Shown here: piece after piece, positions 26,257-34,547 of the stretch
Numbering within the stretch: position 1 is the first letter of the stretch
Layout of the letters: each line of letters begins with the position of its first letter
NCBI GenBank assembly: GCA_029247785.1
Contig: JAQWKP010000001.1
Span: 1-61,360 of the forward strand
Origin: Novosphingobium sp.
GTDB taxonomy: Bacteria; Pseudomonadota; Alphaproteobacteria; Sphingomonadales; Sphingomonadaceae
Reading direction: 5' to 3'
DNA length: 61,360 nt
Made by a program: the position numbers and the translations under genes
The notes under the pieces: generated by a model
Database searches by the model: none
Told to the model about the DNA's origin: nothing
Seen by the model: the letters and a program-made list of their open reading frames with translations, nothing else

Positions 26257-26940
26257 ATGGTCGAACACACGGTAAAGGCATTCGAGAACGAGATCAGCCA
26301 GCTTCGCGGGCTGATTGCCGAGATGGGCGGGCTCGCTGAGGTCGCGATACGCGATGCGATCGATGCCCTGGTCCGTCATGATGACGAATTGGCCCGGAAG
26401 GTCGTTGCGCTCGATCCCAAGATCGATGCGCTGGAGGCCGAGGTCGACCGGCTTGCGGTGCGCACCATCGCCTTGCGAGCGCCCATGGCCGATGATTTGC
26501 GCGATGTTGTCGCCGCGCTCAAGATTTCCGGCGTGGTCGAACGGATCGGCGACTATGCCAAAAACATTGCAAAGCGCGTTGCCCGCTTCGAGACGCCGGG
26601 CAAGATCGCGCCGTTGACGCTGATTCCGGCAATGGCCGAGATCGCCCAAGGCATGGTTCGCGATGTGCTGGATGCCTATGGCGCGCGCGATGCCGATCTC
26701 GCGGTTGAGGTTATCCGGCGCGACGAAAAGGTCGATAATTTCTACGACAGTATTTTCCGCAACCTTGTCTCGCACATGATGGAAAACCCCTCGACCACGT
26801 CGGACGCAGCCCAATTGCTATTCGTCGCCCGCAATCTTGAACGCATCGGTGACCACTCCACGAATGTCGCCGAGATGGTCTATTTTGCCGCTACTGGCGA
26901 ATATTGCACAGAGCGCGACAAGCCCGACGCAAACGATTGA
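26257..26940 (+). CDS. phoU: Phosphate signalling protein PhoU
   Basis: 227 aa, two-fold three-helix-bundle regulator that represses PhoR signalling and PstSCAB activity when phosphate is plentiful. Motifs of the repeated bundle include MGGLAEVAIRDAIDAL, RMAL-type helices (RAPMADDLRDVVAALKISGVVERIGDYAKNIAKR) and the second copy FVARNLERIGDHSTNVAEMVYF. It sits 11 bp after pstB and 8 bp before phoB. Confidence 0.96.
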   Translation: MVEHTVKAFENEISQLRGLIAEMGGLAEVAIRDAIDALVRHDDELARKVVALDPKIDALEAEVDRLAVRTIALRAPMADDLRDVVAALKISGVVERIGDYAKNIAKRVARFETPGKIAPLTLIPAMAEIAQGMVRDVLDAYGARDADLAVEVIRRDEKVDNFYDSIFRNLVSHMMENPSTTSDAAQLLFVARNLERIGDHSTNVAEMVYFAATGEYCTERDKPDAND

Positions 26941-26948
26941 GAGCGGCG

Positions 26949-27635
26949 ATGAACGCATCTGTCCTTGTCGTCGAAGACGATGCTGCACTGTGCGAACTCC
27001 TGACCTGGAACCTCAGCGCCGAAGGCTATGAGGTGCGCAGCACTGGCGATGGCGAAGAGGCCTTGCTGATGGTTCGCGAGCAGCAGCCCGATGCGATCAT
27101 CCTGGACTGGATGATCGAGCAGGTGCCCGGCATCGAGGTCTGCCGTCAGCTGCGCAAGGACAAGGAGACCGCGCGCATTCCCATCGTCATGCTGACGGCA
27201 AGGGGCGAAGAGGAAGACCGCATCCGCGGCCTCAAGACCGGTGCCGATGATTATGTCACCAAGCCGTTCTCTCCGCGCGAGCTGATGGCCCGGATCGAGG
27301 CGCTGCTGCGTCGGAGCCAGCCCTCGCTTGCCGGAGAGACCCTGCGCATCGGCGATTTAGAGCTTGATCCGGTGTCGCATCGGGTGCGCCGCGGCGAGGA
27401 GGCGATCCATCTCGGCCCGACCGAGTTTCGGCTGTTGCGCTATTTCATGGAGCGGCCGAATCGTGTGGTGTCGCGCCACCAGATCCTCGATGGGGTCTGG
27501 GACATGGATACCGATATCGATGAGCGCACGGTCGATGTGCACATCCGCCGCCTGCGCAAGGCGATCAATAGCTCTGGGGAAGGGGACCCAATCCGTACTG
27601 TGCGCGGCGCCGGTTATTCCTTCGAAGCGGCCTGA
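26949..27635 (+). CDS. phoB: Phosphate regulon response regulator PhoB
   Basis: 228 aa OmpR-family regulator. The receiver domain carries VVEDDAALCELL, the phospho-acceptor in IILDWMIEQVPG, MLTARGEEEDR and GADDYVTKPFSPREL. The winged helix contains FRLLRYFMERPNRVVSRHQILDGVW and ERTVDVHIRRLRKAI. I start at ATG 26949 (MNASVLVVEDD); the track start at 26904 lies in phoU. It should bind the GCGTCAT-type boxes upstream of the porin and pstS. A REP-like repeat with a T-run follows immediately. Confidence 0.96.
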   Translation: MNASVLVVEDDAALCELLTWNLSAEGYEVRSTGDGEEALLMVREQQPDAIILDWMIEQVPGIEVCRQLRKDKETARIPIVMLTARGEEEDRIRGLKTGADDYVTKPFSPRELMARIEALLRRSQPSLAGETLRIGDLELDPVSHRVRRGEEAIHLGPTEFRLLRYFMERPNRVVSRHQILDGVWDMDTDIDERTVDVHIRRLRKAINSSGEGDPIRTVRGAGYSFEAA

Positions 27636-27641
27636 GAGAGA

Positions 27642-27738
27642 TTTTTTGTTTGGTACGGCCATGACATCCGTCATGGCCTTGCGGCACCGGCCCGCAAGCC
27701 GGTCGCGGATGCGACTGGCGCACCCGACAAAGACTCCG
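27642..27738. repeat. REP-like repeat pair downstream of phoB
   Basis: TTTTTTGTTTGGTACGGCCATGACATCC... and GGTCGCGGATGCGACTGGCG followed by CACCCGACAAAGACTCC are inverted copies of the unit found at 3204 and 11869. They flank a short stem ACCGGC/GCCGGT. The left end supplies a T-run behind the phoB stop, and CATGAC-ATCC-GTCATG forms its own hairpin, so it may also end the pho transcript. Confidence 0.8.
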
Positions 27739-27794
27739 ACATTTGCACCGCGTGATATCCCGGCTAGGCTGTTTGTCAGACAGCCAATCGGGAG

Positions 27795-28814
27795 ATGACG
27801 GTGGCGCATAAGCTGACATTCGGTTTCATCTACGACTTTCGCAATCCGTCTGATTGGCCCCGGCCTTTGCCGCAGCTCTATTCCGAGACGCTCGATGTCA
27901 TGGTCGAGACCGAGCGGCTCGGTTTTGGCGCGGCCTGGCTGCCCGAACATCACCTTGCTGCCGACGATTATGTGCCATCGCCGATGATGGTCTTGTCCGC
28001 GCTGGCGGCGCGCACCAGCACGATCACGATTGGCTCGGCGATTGTGCTGGCTCCGCTCTACGACCCCGTTCGCTTTGCCGAGGATTGCGCGGTGCTCGAC
28101 ATCCTTGCCAATGGCCGGGTCGAGATGGGTCTGGCGATCGGCTATCGGCGGCGTGAATATGACGCTTTCGGGCTCGATTTCACCAAGCGCGGCGCGCGGT
28201 TCGATGAATTTCTCCAAATCGTGCATGCACTGTGGGCCGGCGAGACGGTCAATTTCGAGGGCAAGCATTACACCGTGAAGGACGCGCGGATCACGCCGCT
28301 CTCCCCGCGCGGGCAAATTCCGCTCAATATCGGTGGTTTCGTCGAAAAGGCGATCGACCGCGTGGCGAATTTCGGCGCCGGCTATTTCGGCAATCCCGAA
28401 TTCGCCGAGATCTATGCGAGTAAGTGGCAGGAGTACGGGCGGGACCCGGCAGATGCCGGCATGCTCGTGCCGGGGCTGTTCACAGCCGTCGCCCGCGATC
28501 CGGAAGCCGCGATGGAAGAGTTGGCACCCCATTTTCACTATATGAACGAGGCTTATGCCGTGTTCATGCGCGAGGATGAGGCGATTGGTATCGACGATGC
28601 CGCGATCGGCACGGTGATGGACCTCGATGCCTTCAAGGCCAGCGGCATTTTTCAGGTCTGGACGCCCGAGGAAGCGGTCGAAAACTTCCGGGCGATGCAG
28701 GCCAAGATGCCGCTCAAGCATTATGCCATGTCGATGCCGCCGGGCCTCTCCCCAGACCGTTTCCTGCATTATGCCGAGCAATTCGCTGCCGACGTGATCC
28801 CCGCGTTCCGGTGA
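27795..28814 (+). CDS. LLM class flavin-dependent oxidoreductase
   Basis: 339 aa, luciferase-like TIM-barrel monooxygenase. It begins with TFGFIYDFRNP, followed by AAWLPEHHLAADDYVPSPMMVLSALAARTSTITIGSAIVL and the FMN-site segment GLAIGYRRREYDAFGLDF. GGGAG precedes ATG 27795. The family oxidises diverse small molecules with reduced FMN (or F420 in some clades); the substrate is not predictable. The IclR regulator behind it starts within its stop codon, so the two are coupled. Confidence 0.87.
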   Translation: MTVAHKLTFGFIYDFRNPSDWPRPLPQLYSETLDVMVETERLGFGAAWLPEHHLAADDYVPSPMMVLSALAARTSTITIGSAIVLAPLYDPVRFAEDCAVLDILANGRVEMGLAIGYRRREYDAFGLDFTKRGARFDEFLQIVHALWAGETVNFEGKHYTVKDARITPLSPRGQIPLNIGGFVEKAIDRVANFGAGYFGNPEFAEIYASKWQEYGRDPADAGMLVPGLFTAVARDPEAAMEELAPHFHYMNEAYAVFMREDEAIGIDDAAIGTVMDLDAFKASGIFQVWTPEEAVENFRAMQAKMPLKHYAMSMPPGLSPDRFLHYAEQFAADVIPAFR

Positions 28815-29617
28815 GCGCGGCGAAGGCCAGGGCTGAGGCGGAGGATCGCCGCGCGCCGCCACCGCAATCGGTGACGCGCGTCATGCGTATCCTCGAAGCG
28901 CTCTGCGCCAGCGCCGAACCGATCAGCCTGGCCGATCTTAGCCGCACGCTTGAATCCCCCAAGAGCAGCCTTGCCGCCTTGCTGCGCGGTCTTGCCGAGG
29001 AGAATTTCGTCGTCTCTGCCGATGGTGCATGGCGGCTCGGTCCGGGCGCTTTCGGCCTTGGCAGCGCGCTGACCGAGGCGCGGCGGCGCTTCCAATCCTC
29101 CGATCTCATCCGCGATGCCATGCGCCGCCTCGCAGGGCATTCTGGCGAGACGGTACTGCTTGGTGTCCTCGATGAGGATGCGCAGGTGATGACCTATGTC
29201 GATGTTGTCGAAAGCCGCAATGCCGTGCGCTTTGCCGTCGCGATAGGTGATCGTCGCCCGCTATATGCTACCGCCGGCGGACGGGTGCTTCTGGCTGCGC
29301 GCCCAACCGATGATGTGGCCGCCTATTTCGATCAATTGGCGCCTGGCACCCTCACTGCCAGCACTGAGACAGGCAAGGCGAGGCTCGCCGAAATTGTCGA
29401 TCACGCGCGCAATGCCGGATTTGCCCAGACAATCGACCAGGCCTCGGACGGCGTTACCGGCACGGCCAGCGTGATCCGGGATGCCGCCAGTGTCGTGATT
29501 GGCGCGTTGATCGTGGCTGCACCCAGCTCGCGCTCGCAAGACCGGCTCGATGCGCTGGCGCAGCTGGTCTGCGAGGAAGCCGGCGCAATTTCGCGCAGCC
29601 TTGGCTATCGCGGCTGA
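28811..29617 (+). CDS. IclR family transcriptional regulator
   Basis: 268 aa. N-terminal winged HTH (VTRVMRILEALCASAEPISLADLSRTLESPKSSLAALLRGL) and C-terminal effector domain (DRRPLYATAGGRVLLA, ATASVI-type segment GVTGTASVIRDA). It starts at a GTG overlapping the LLM stop (GTGA). It probably senses an aromatic or other catabolic substrate and controls the LLM gene and perhaps the divergent-side cluster. Its end overlaps the convergent phosphotransferase by 13 bp. Confidence 0.9.
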   Translation: MSAAKARAEAEDRRAPPPQSVTRVMRILEALCASAEPISLADLSRTLESPKSSLAALLRGLAEENFVVSADGAWRLGPGAFGLGSALTEARRRFQSSDLIRDAMRRLAGHSGETVLLGVLDEDAQVMTYVDVVESRNAVRFAVAIGDRRPLYATAGGRVLLAARPTDDVAAYFDQLAPGTLTASTETGKARLAEIVDHARNAGFAQTIDQASDGVTGTASVIRDAASVVIGALIVAAPSSRSQDRLDALAQLVCEEAGAISRSLGYRG

Positions 29618-30918
29618 GGCATTTCCAGCATCCGCGCCAGGCTCGCGCCGAGGTCGCGGCTCTCCCACAGGCTCAGGAAATTGGTCGAAACATGGAGGAA
29701 TCCATGCACCACCTTGTCTTCGACCAGCAGTGGATCGAGCGGGGCGCTAGCTGTGCGAATTGAAGGCAAGCGCGTGGTGATCAGCGCGGGCGTGTCCATC
29801 ATCAGCGCGAGACCGAGCATCGCCAGCGACAGGTCGAAATGGAGTGCGAGCTCGTCAGGGTCGACATGCGGTCCGCCATGGGCCTCCAGCTCCGTCGTAA
29901 AATGGGCGAGCAGACTGCCAAGATGGCGAGCGAGAAAGTCCCCGTCGGCCGCCGAAAGTCCTCCCCATAGGCCGTATGCGACGTTCATCTGCCGGACCAT
30001 GCCCCAGTCGAGCAGCCCGCAATGGAGTCCTCCGCTTTCGTCCCGCCAGAACCAGGCATTATCGATATTCGAATTCCAGTGGCACAGCGCGATGAAGCGC
30101 GGATCGGCATGGAGGAAGCGGCGGACCTTCGCTTCATGCTCCTGAAAACGAACCACATCGCGTTCCATCCGGGCGAAGAATTCCGGAGCTGCAAGGCTAG
30201 CCGGAAACAGCTGCGGGGCAGCGCCAACAAATTTCCTATAGGCTATGACCTTGTCGCGTAATTCGCTCGCATTGTAGCCGATCGGCAAATCGGCAGCGGC
30301 GGCTTCGGCATCGAAGGGGAACAACCGCTCCAGATCGGGTGAAATGCGTCCGGTGTGCTGCGCCGCTGCCAGCCGGGCAAGGGCCGAAACCGTCTCCCGG
30401 TAATATTCCAGAGGATCGGCGAGCAGGTGATCCATGCATTTGGGATGGAGCGGCTCGATAGCGCCGCTGCCATAGGCGATGCGCTCGGTGATCAGCACGC
30501 CGGTGCCGGTTTCGTGGTTGAAATCGGCAAAATAGGGCTTTGCGACGCTGACTGGAAAGCCTGGCAAGTGCGACAACTGCGCGAGCTTGATCTCGCCTTC
30601 GAATTCATAGCGGCGGCGGTCGCGAAACGGGTCTGAGAATTCGCGCGAGAATTTTACGAACAGCTCGCTGTGCAGATCAGGCTCGGGCCGCTCATATTCG
30701 ACCGACAGAACCAGCTTCTGCCCGGAATTACCGCCGAGGAACGATTCGAAGCGAGTGACACGGGCGATCCGGTTATCTACTTCCAGCGAGCCATAGGCGT
30801 GCAGCAGCGCGGTAAGCTGTTCTTCGGGCCGGTCACGCAAAGCCCCTGGATGCGCCGGTATCGCCTGGCCTGTCGCATCGCCGCGAACGAATTCGGGTAT
30901 GGTGGGCGCGCTCGACAT
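29605..30918 (-). CDS. Phosphotransferase (APH/EcKinase-like) family protein
   Basis: 437 aa from ATG 30918 (MSSAPTIPEF). A kinase-fold N-terminal lobe (GGNSGQKLVLSVEYE, LFVKFSREF) is followed by CHWNSNIDNAWFW and LLDWG, which stand where aminoglycoside phosphotransferases have HxDxxxxN and DFG/DWE. The catalytic Asp of HGD is replaced in this alignment, so activity may be unusual or lost. Such proteins are common in sphingomonad catabolic clusters. It is the last gene of the quinohemoprotein-P450 unit (20-bp gap). Confidence 0.7.
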   Translation of the reverse strand: MSSAPTIPEFVRGDATGQAIPAHPGALRDRPEEQLTALLHAYGSLEVDNRIARVTRFESFLGGNSGQKLVLSVEYERPEPDLHSELFVKFSREFSDPFRDRRRYEFEGEIKLAQLSHLPGFPVSVAKPYFADFNHETGTGVLITERIAYGSGAIEPLHPKCMDHLLADPLEYYRETVSALARLAAAQHTGRISPDLERLFPFDAEAAAADLPIGYNASELRDKVIAYRKFVGAAPQLFPASLAAPEFFARMERDVVRFQEHEAKVRRFLHADPRFIALCHWNSNIDNAWFWRDESGGLHCGLLDWGMVRQMNVAYGLWGGLSAADGDFLARHLGSLLAHFTTELEAHGGPHVDPDELALHFDLSLAMLGLALMMDTPALITTRLPSIRTASAPLDPLLVEDKVVHGFLHVSTNFLSLWESRDLGASLARMLEMPQPR

Positions 30919-30938
30919 GGTTTGTTGGCTGCCTCGGG

Positions 30939-32129
30939 TCAGGCTGCTGCGGGCAGCGAGACCGTGAGCGCGCGCGGCCCCCATAGTGCCCAGCTTTCAC
31001 CAAAGTCGGCATTTTCGATTTGCAGTGCTGGAAGACTGTCGATCATCGCCTCGACCAGCGCGATTGCTTCGGTTCGGGCAATGTTGAGGCCGAGGCAGTG
31101 GTGAAAGCCGAACCCAAATCCGAGATTGCTCTGCACCACGCGGTCAATGTCGAAATTGTCTGGATCGGCGAAGGCCTCGGCGTCGCGATTGGCTGCGCCG
31201 AGCATGACCAGCACGGCATCTCCCTGCTTCATCGCCTGCCCGCATAATTCGACGCCGTCGTCCTTGACCCGGCGCTGGATCGTCTGGGCGACGGTGTCAA
31301 AGCGCATCACCTCGTCGATCAGTCTGCCGATCAAGGCAGGGTCGGCGCACACTTGCGCCAATAGCTGCGGGTCGCGGTAGAGTCGGCAGGTGATATTGCC
31401 GAACCATTTTTCCGAAGTGTCGAGCGCGCCGAGCATGAAGTTGAAGATATTGTCCGCGCCGATCGAAGGGGTGATGCCGTCACTCCCTTCGGCGGCGACC
31501 ATCAGCGCGATCAGGTCGGCGGGTTCTTCGACGCGCGCCATGCGCACCTTGCGGTCGGCAACCTGCTCGGCGATGAGGTCGAAGACGTCCTGCCGCACCG
31601 CGAAATGGCGTTGCTGTTCGTCGCTGCCTTCGGCCATCTCCATTGCCGGGGTGTCGGCGGAATTCTCACTCCAGCGGATAAACACATCAGTTCGGTCCAG
31701 CGGCACGTCGAAAGTGCTGGCGATCACCTTGAGCACATAGTCGCGAAACACCGGGACGAGGTCGATGCTTTCACCCGATGCCAGCAGTTTCCTCGCCGGC
31801 TCCAGCACCTCGCGCGCAAAGCCGACGAACTCTGCGTGCCGCTCAGCCATGGCAGCGACGCCGACGCGCTTGGCCCACACCGCGCGGATGCGATGATGCA
31901 TTGCGGTATCATTGACCAGCATGGCTTCGCCGCCGAACGCCTCGGCCACCGGGGTGCCCGCCGATGTGAAGCGCGACACATCCGACAGCACTTCGCGCAC
32001 GGCATCATAGGAGTTGACCAGCCAGCCTTGCATCGCATCGGACCAGACGACCGGCCCGGCACCGCGCAATTGGCGCAAGACGACCCCCGGCAAATCCTCG
32101 CCTTCCCGCAATGCGAAGTCGAAATCCAT
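30939..32129 (-). CDS. Cytochrome P450
   Basis: 396 aa soluble bacterial P450. The heme-thiolate loop FGFGFHHCLGLNIAR, I-helix GALDTSEK (acid/Thr pair) and K-helix IDEVMRFDT (ExxR) are intact. It would hydroxylate a small hydrophobic substrate using ferredoxin and reductase partners, neither of which is encoded nearby. It starts 13 bp after the PQQ-type dehydrogenase and shares its operon, suggesting successive oxidations of one compound. Confidence 0.94.
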   Translation of the reverse strand: MDFDFALREGEDLPGVVLRQLRGAGPVVWSDAMQGWLVNSYDAVREVLSDVSRFTSAGTPVAEAFGGEAMLVNDTAMHHRIRAVWAKRVGVAAMAERHAEFVGFAREVLEPARKLLASGESIDLVPVFRDYVLKVIASTFDVPLDRTDVFIRWSENSADTPAMEMAEGSDEQQRHFAVRQDVFDLIAEQVADRKVRMARVEEPADLIALMVAAEGSDGITPSIGADNIFNFMLGALDTSEKWFGNITCRLYRDPQLLAQVCADPALIGRLIDEVMRFDTVAQTIQRRVKDDGVELCGQAMKQGDAVLVMLGAANRDAEAFADPDNFDIDRVVQSNLGFGFGFHHCLGLNIARTEAIALVEAMIDSLPALQIENADFGESWALWGPRALTVSLPAAA

Positions 32130-32142
32130 CGAGAGGCCGCTC

Positions 32143-34059
32143 CTATTCCGCTTCGAACACCAGCAGCACGTTTCCGGTCATCTTAGAGGCAAAGCCATAG
32201 CCGGAAGGGACGATCAGCTGCCCGCCTTCGACGACCGGCGCCGAGCCGCCGCTGAACGCGCCGCCATGCGCATTGACGCCGTTCACCGTCTTGAAATCCT
32301 TTAGCGCATCGAAGTCCCACAGGACTTCTCCGGTGGCGCTATCGAAGATCCGCAAATGCCCGTCATCCGAACCGGCAAACAGCAAGTCTTCGCTCACCGA
32401 GATCGCCGCCGCATAGCCCTTGATGCAGTGTTTGCGCTCTCCGCAGGTGTCGGGCGAGGGCGCGTCCCACAGCCGTTTTCCGCTGGCGATGTCGAGCGCA
32501 TAGACGCCCGGGCTCAGTGGGAAATCCGCGGGCTCTCCGGTCGGCAGATCGCTGACCGGCGCGAACAGGGTGCCATCGGCTGCGGCGATGCCGAAATGAA
32601 TGCCGCCCGCTGCGCCGCCCCGTCCAAGCCGGGTCTGCCAGAGGAGTTCATGCGTATCGGGATCGAAGCCATAGGCGATGCCCGACTTCTGTCCGGCCAG
32701 CAGATACTGCTTGCCGTCCTTGCCCTTGGCGAGAATCGGTGCCGATCCGAAGTCGTAATCGGGTCCTGCATCCTCGGGGCAGTTGCCGGTCTGGACGTAG
32801 CAGGCGACGTTCCAGGCATCGCCTTCGGTCACCTGATTGTGCCACCGGATTGCGCCGCTCTCAAGATCGAGCGCGACCACGGCATCGCTCAGCTCGGTTG
32901 CCGGATTGGTGTAATTGTCGCCGGTGGTGACATAGAGCAACCCGCGCTTTTCATCGACCACCGGGGCGGTCCACACCGCGACGCCGCTGGGGCCGAGAAA
33001 CACCGTACCATTCGATTCCGGTTCCTGCTTCACAGGCACGCCGACCATATAGGTCCGCCATCTCTCCGTCCCGGTCGCCGCATCCAACGCGAGCACCGAG
33101 CCTCTGAAATCGCAGCATTTATATCCGGGCGATGCCGCCGAAGCCTCTTCGAGCGAGGATATCGGGACGAACAGCGTGCCGTCGTGCAGCGAGGGCGTTC
33201 CGGTCAGCACGCTCGCGGGATGGGGATCGGCTTCCACCTTCCAGACCTGCTTGCCGGTGAAGGCCTCCACCGCATAGGCATTGCCGGCAAAATCGCCGAA
33301 GTAAGCCAACGGATTGGCGCTCGCGTCATTCGCATCCCATGGGTCGAGCACGATGCCGGTGCGCACCTCGGCCAGGGCCATGTAATTCCAGCGTACGCAG
33401 CCGGTCTCACGGTCGAGTGCGAAGACCGATCCGTCCTGCGCCCCGACAAAGATCGCCCCGCCGCCCAGCGCTGGCTGCGAACGCGCGCGGTTGGCTCCGG
33501 CAAAGCCGAATGCCCATTTCAGCTTGAGATTGCCCAGGTCGTCCTTGCCGATCCCGGCAACGTCTCCGGGAATCGCGTGGCTGCCGTGCTTGTCAAAGCC
33601 CCAATTGGCAAAGGGCGGCGTCTTGCTGCGGTCGAACACGGCTTGCTCGCCTTCGCACATTTTCAATGCAGGCATGTCTTGCGCCGCGCCCATTTCTGTA
33701 TTGGCGAGATGCTGGGCGACTGCGACTTTCTGTTCATCATTGAGCGCTGAACCCTGCGCCTGCATGCTGCCGCTGGTCAGCGCGCGGTGGATCGCCTCGG
33801 GAGTCATATAGCTCAGCACGATGCGCTGGGGTGCGCGGGCGAGCCCGTTTTCGTGGCAGCTAGCGCAATTTTGCTTGTAGACGGTGTCGCCCAGAGGGAA
33901 GCGGCTTACGATTGGAACGACGCCGGGCGTTTCTTCCAGCGTGGGAGCCCCGGCAGCCTCGCCGGGCGCAGGAGCCAGCAAGGAAGCGGCAAGCGCGAGC
34001 ACCGCTGATGCCAGGGTCAACCTACCTGCGGGAAATGCAATTCGAAGTTTCACTGGCAT
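32143..34059 (-). CDS. PQQ-dependent quinohemoprotein, polyvinyl-alcohol-dehydrogenase-like
   Basis: 638 aa from ATG 34059 (MPVKLRIAFPAG, signal peptide LTLASAVLALAASLLAPAPGEA). An N-terminal cytochrome c domain (CASCHENG, c-type heme site; distal Met in LSYMTPEAI region) is followed by an eight-bladed PQQ beta-propeller with repeats such as GSVFALDRETGCVRW, GSVLALDAATGTERW and VVALDLESGAIRW. The heme-first order and length match periplasmic polyvinyl alcohol dehydrogenases of sphingomonads rather than methanol dehydrogenases. Substrate unknown: PVA-like polyol or another secondary alcohol. It is first in the operon with P450 and the phosphotransferase. Confidence 0.82.
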   Translation of the reverse strand: MPVKLRIAFPAGRLTLASAVLALAASLLAPAPGEAAGAPTLEETPGVVPIVSRFPLGDTVYKQNCASCHENGLARAPQRIVLSYMTPEAIHRALTSGSMQAQGSALNDEQKVAVAQHLANTEMGAAQDMPALKMCEGEQAVFDRSKTPPFANWGFDKHGSHAIPGDVAGIGKDDLGNLKLKWAFGFAGANRARSQPALGGGAIFVGAQDGSVFALDRETGCVRWNYMALAEVRTGIVLDPWDANDASANPLAYFGDFAGNAYAVEAFTGKQVWKVEADPHPASVLTGTPSLHDGTLFVPISSLEEASAASPGYKCCDFRGSVLALDAATGTERWRTYMVGVPVKQEPESNGTVFLGPSGVAVWTAPVVDEKRGLLYVTTGDNYTNPATELSDAVVALDLESGAIRWHNQVTEGDAWNVACYVQTGNCPEDAGPDYDFGSAPILAKGKDGKQYLLAGQKSGIAYGFDPDTHELLWQTRLGRGGAAGGIHFGIAAADGTLFAPVSDLPTGEPADFPLSPGVYALDIASGKRLWDAPSPDTCGERKHCIKGYAAAISVSEDLLFAGSDDGHLRIFDSATGEVLWDFDALKDFKTVNGVNAHGGAFSGGSAPVVEGGQLIVPSGYGFASKMTGNVLLVFEAE

Positions 34060-34191
34060 CCTCTCGTCCGTCACTCGGTCGCGATGGTCGATAGCACATG
34101 TTGGAAAGCAGGAAAGAGCCCGGTAGTTGCGAAGCCAGCCGCCGCGTGGCAAGTCTGCTCTGAGATCGATCTTGCGGCGCATCGCGCCCGG

Positions 34192-34539
34192 ATGGAGAAT
34201 GCGGTGATACAAATTCAGTCCACAAGGCCATCAGTTTTTTGCCGTGCAGCAAGGGCGATGCTCTTGTTTCCGGCGCTGGCACTGGCCTCGCCCGCATTGG
34301 CACAGTCCGGCGGCGATCCGGCAGGCAGCGGACCGATCGTTTCGGCGCTGCTGTGGTTGCAGGGCACGCTGCTGGGCAATGTCGCGACGGCGGTGGCTGT
34401 GATGGCCGTCGCTGCTGTCGGTTTCATGATGTTGACCGGTCGGCTGAACTGGCGCTTCGGAGCCACCGTGATCATCGGCTGCTTCATCCTGTTCGGCGCA
34501 AGTGCGATCGTTGCGGGGATTCAGTCGGCGGCGGGATGA
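34192..34539 (+). CDS. TrbC/VirB2 family pilin-like protein
   Basis: 115 aa. A long signal peptide (ARAMLLFPALALASPALA) is followed by two hydrophobic helices (LLGNVATAVAVMAVAAVGFMML and FGATVIIGCFILFGASAIVAG) separated by a short loop with GRLNWR, the VirB2 pilin layout. I start at ATG 34192; ATG 34258 would also give a signal peptide. A virB11 ATPase follows 8 bp later. No other virB/trb gene is present. Confidence 0.85.
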   Translation: MENAVIQIQSTRPSVFCRAARAMLLFPALALASPALAQSGGDPAGSGPIVSALLWLQGTLLGNVATAVAVMAVAAVGFMMLTGRLNWRFGATVIIGCFILFGASAIVAGIQSAAG

Positions 34540-34547
34540 ATTGAGCC

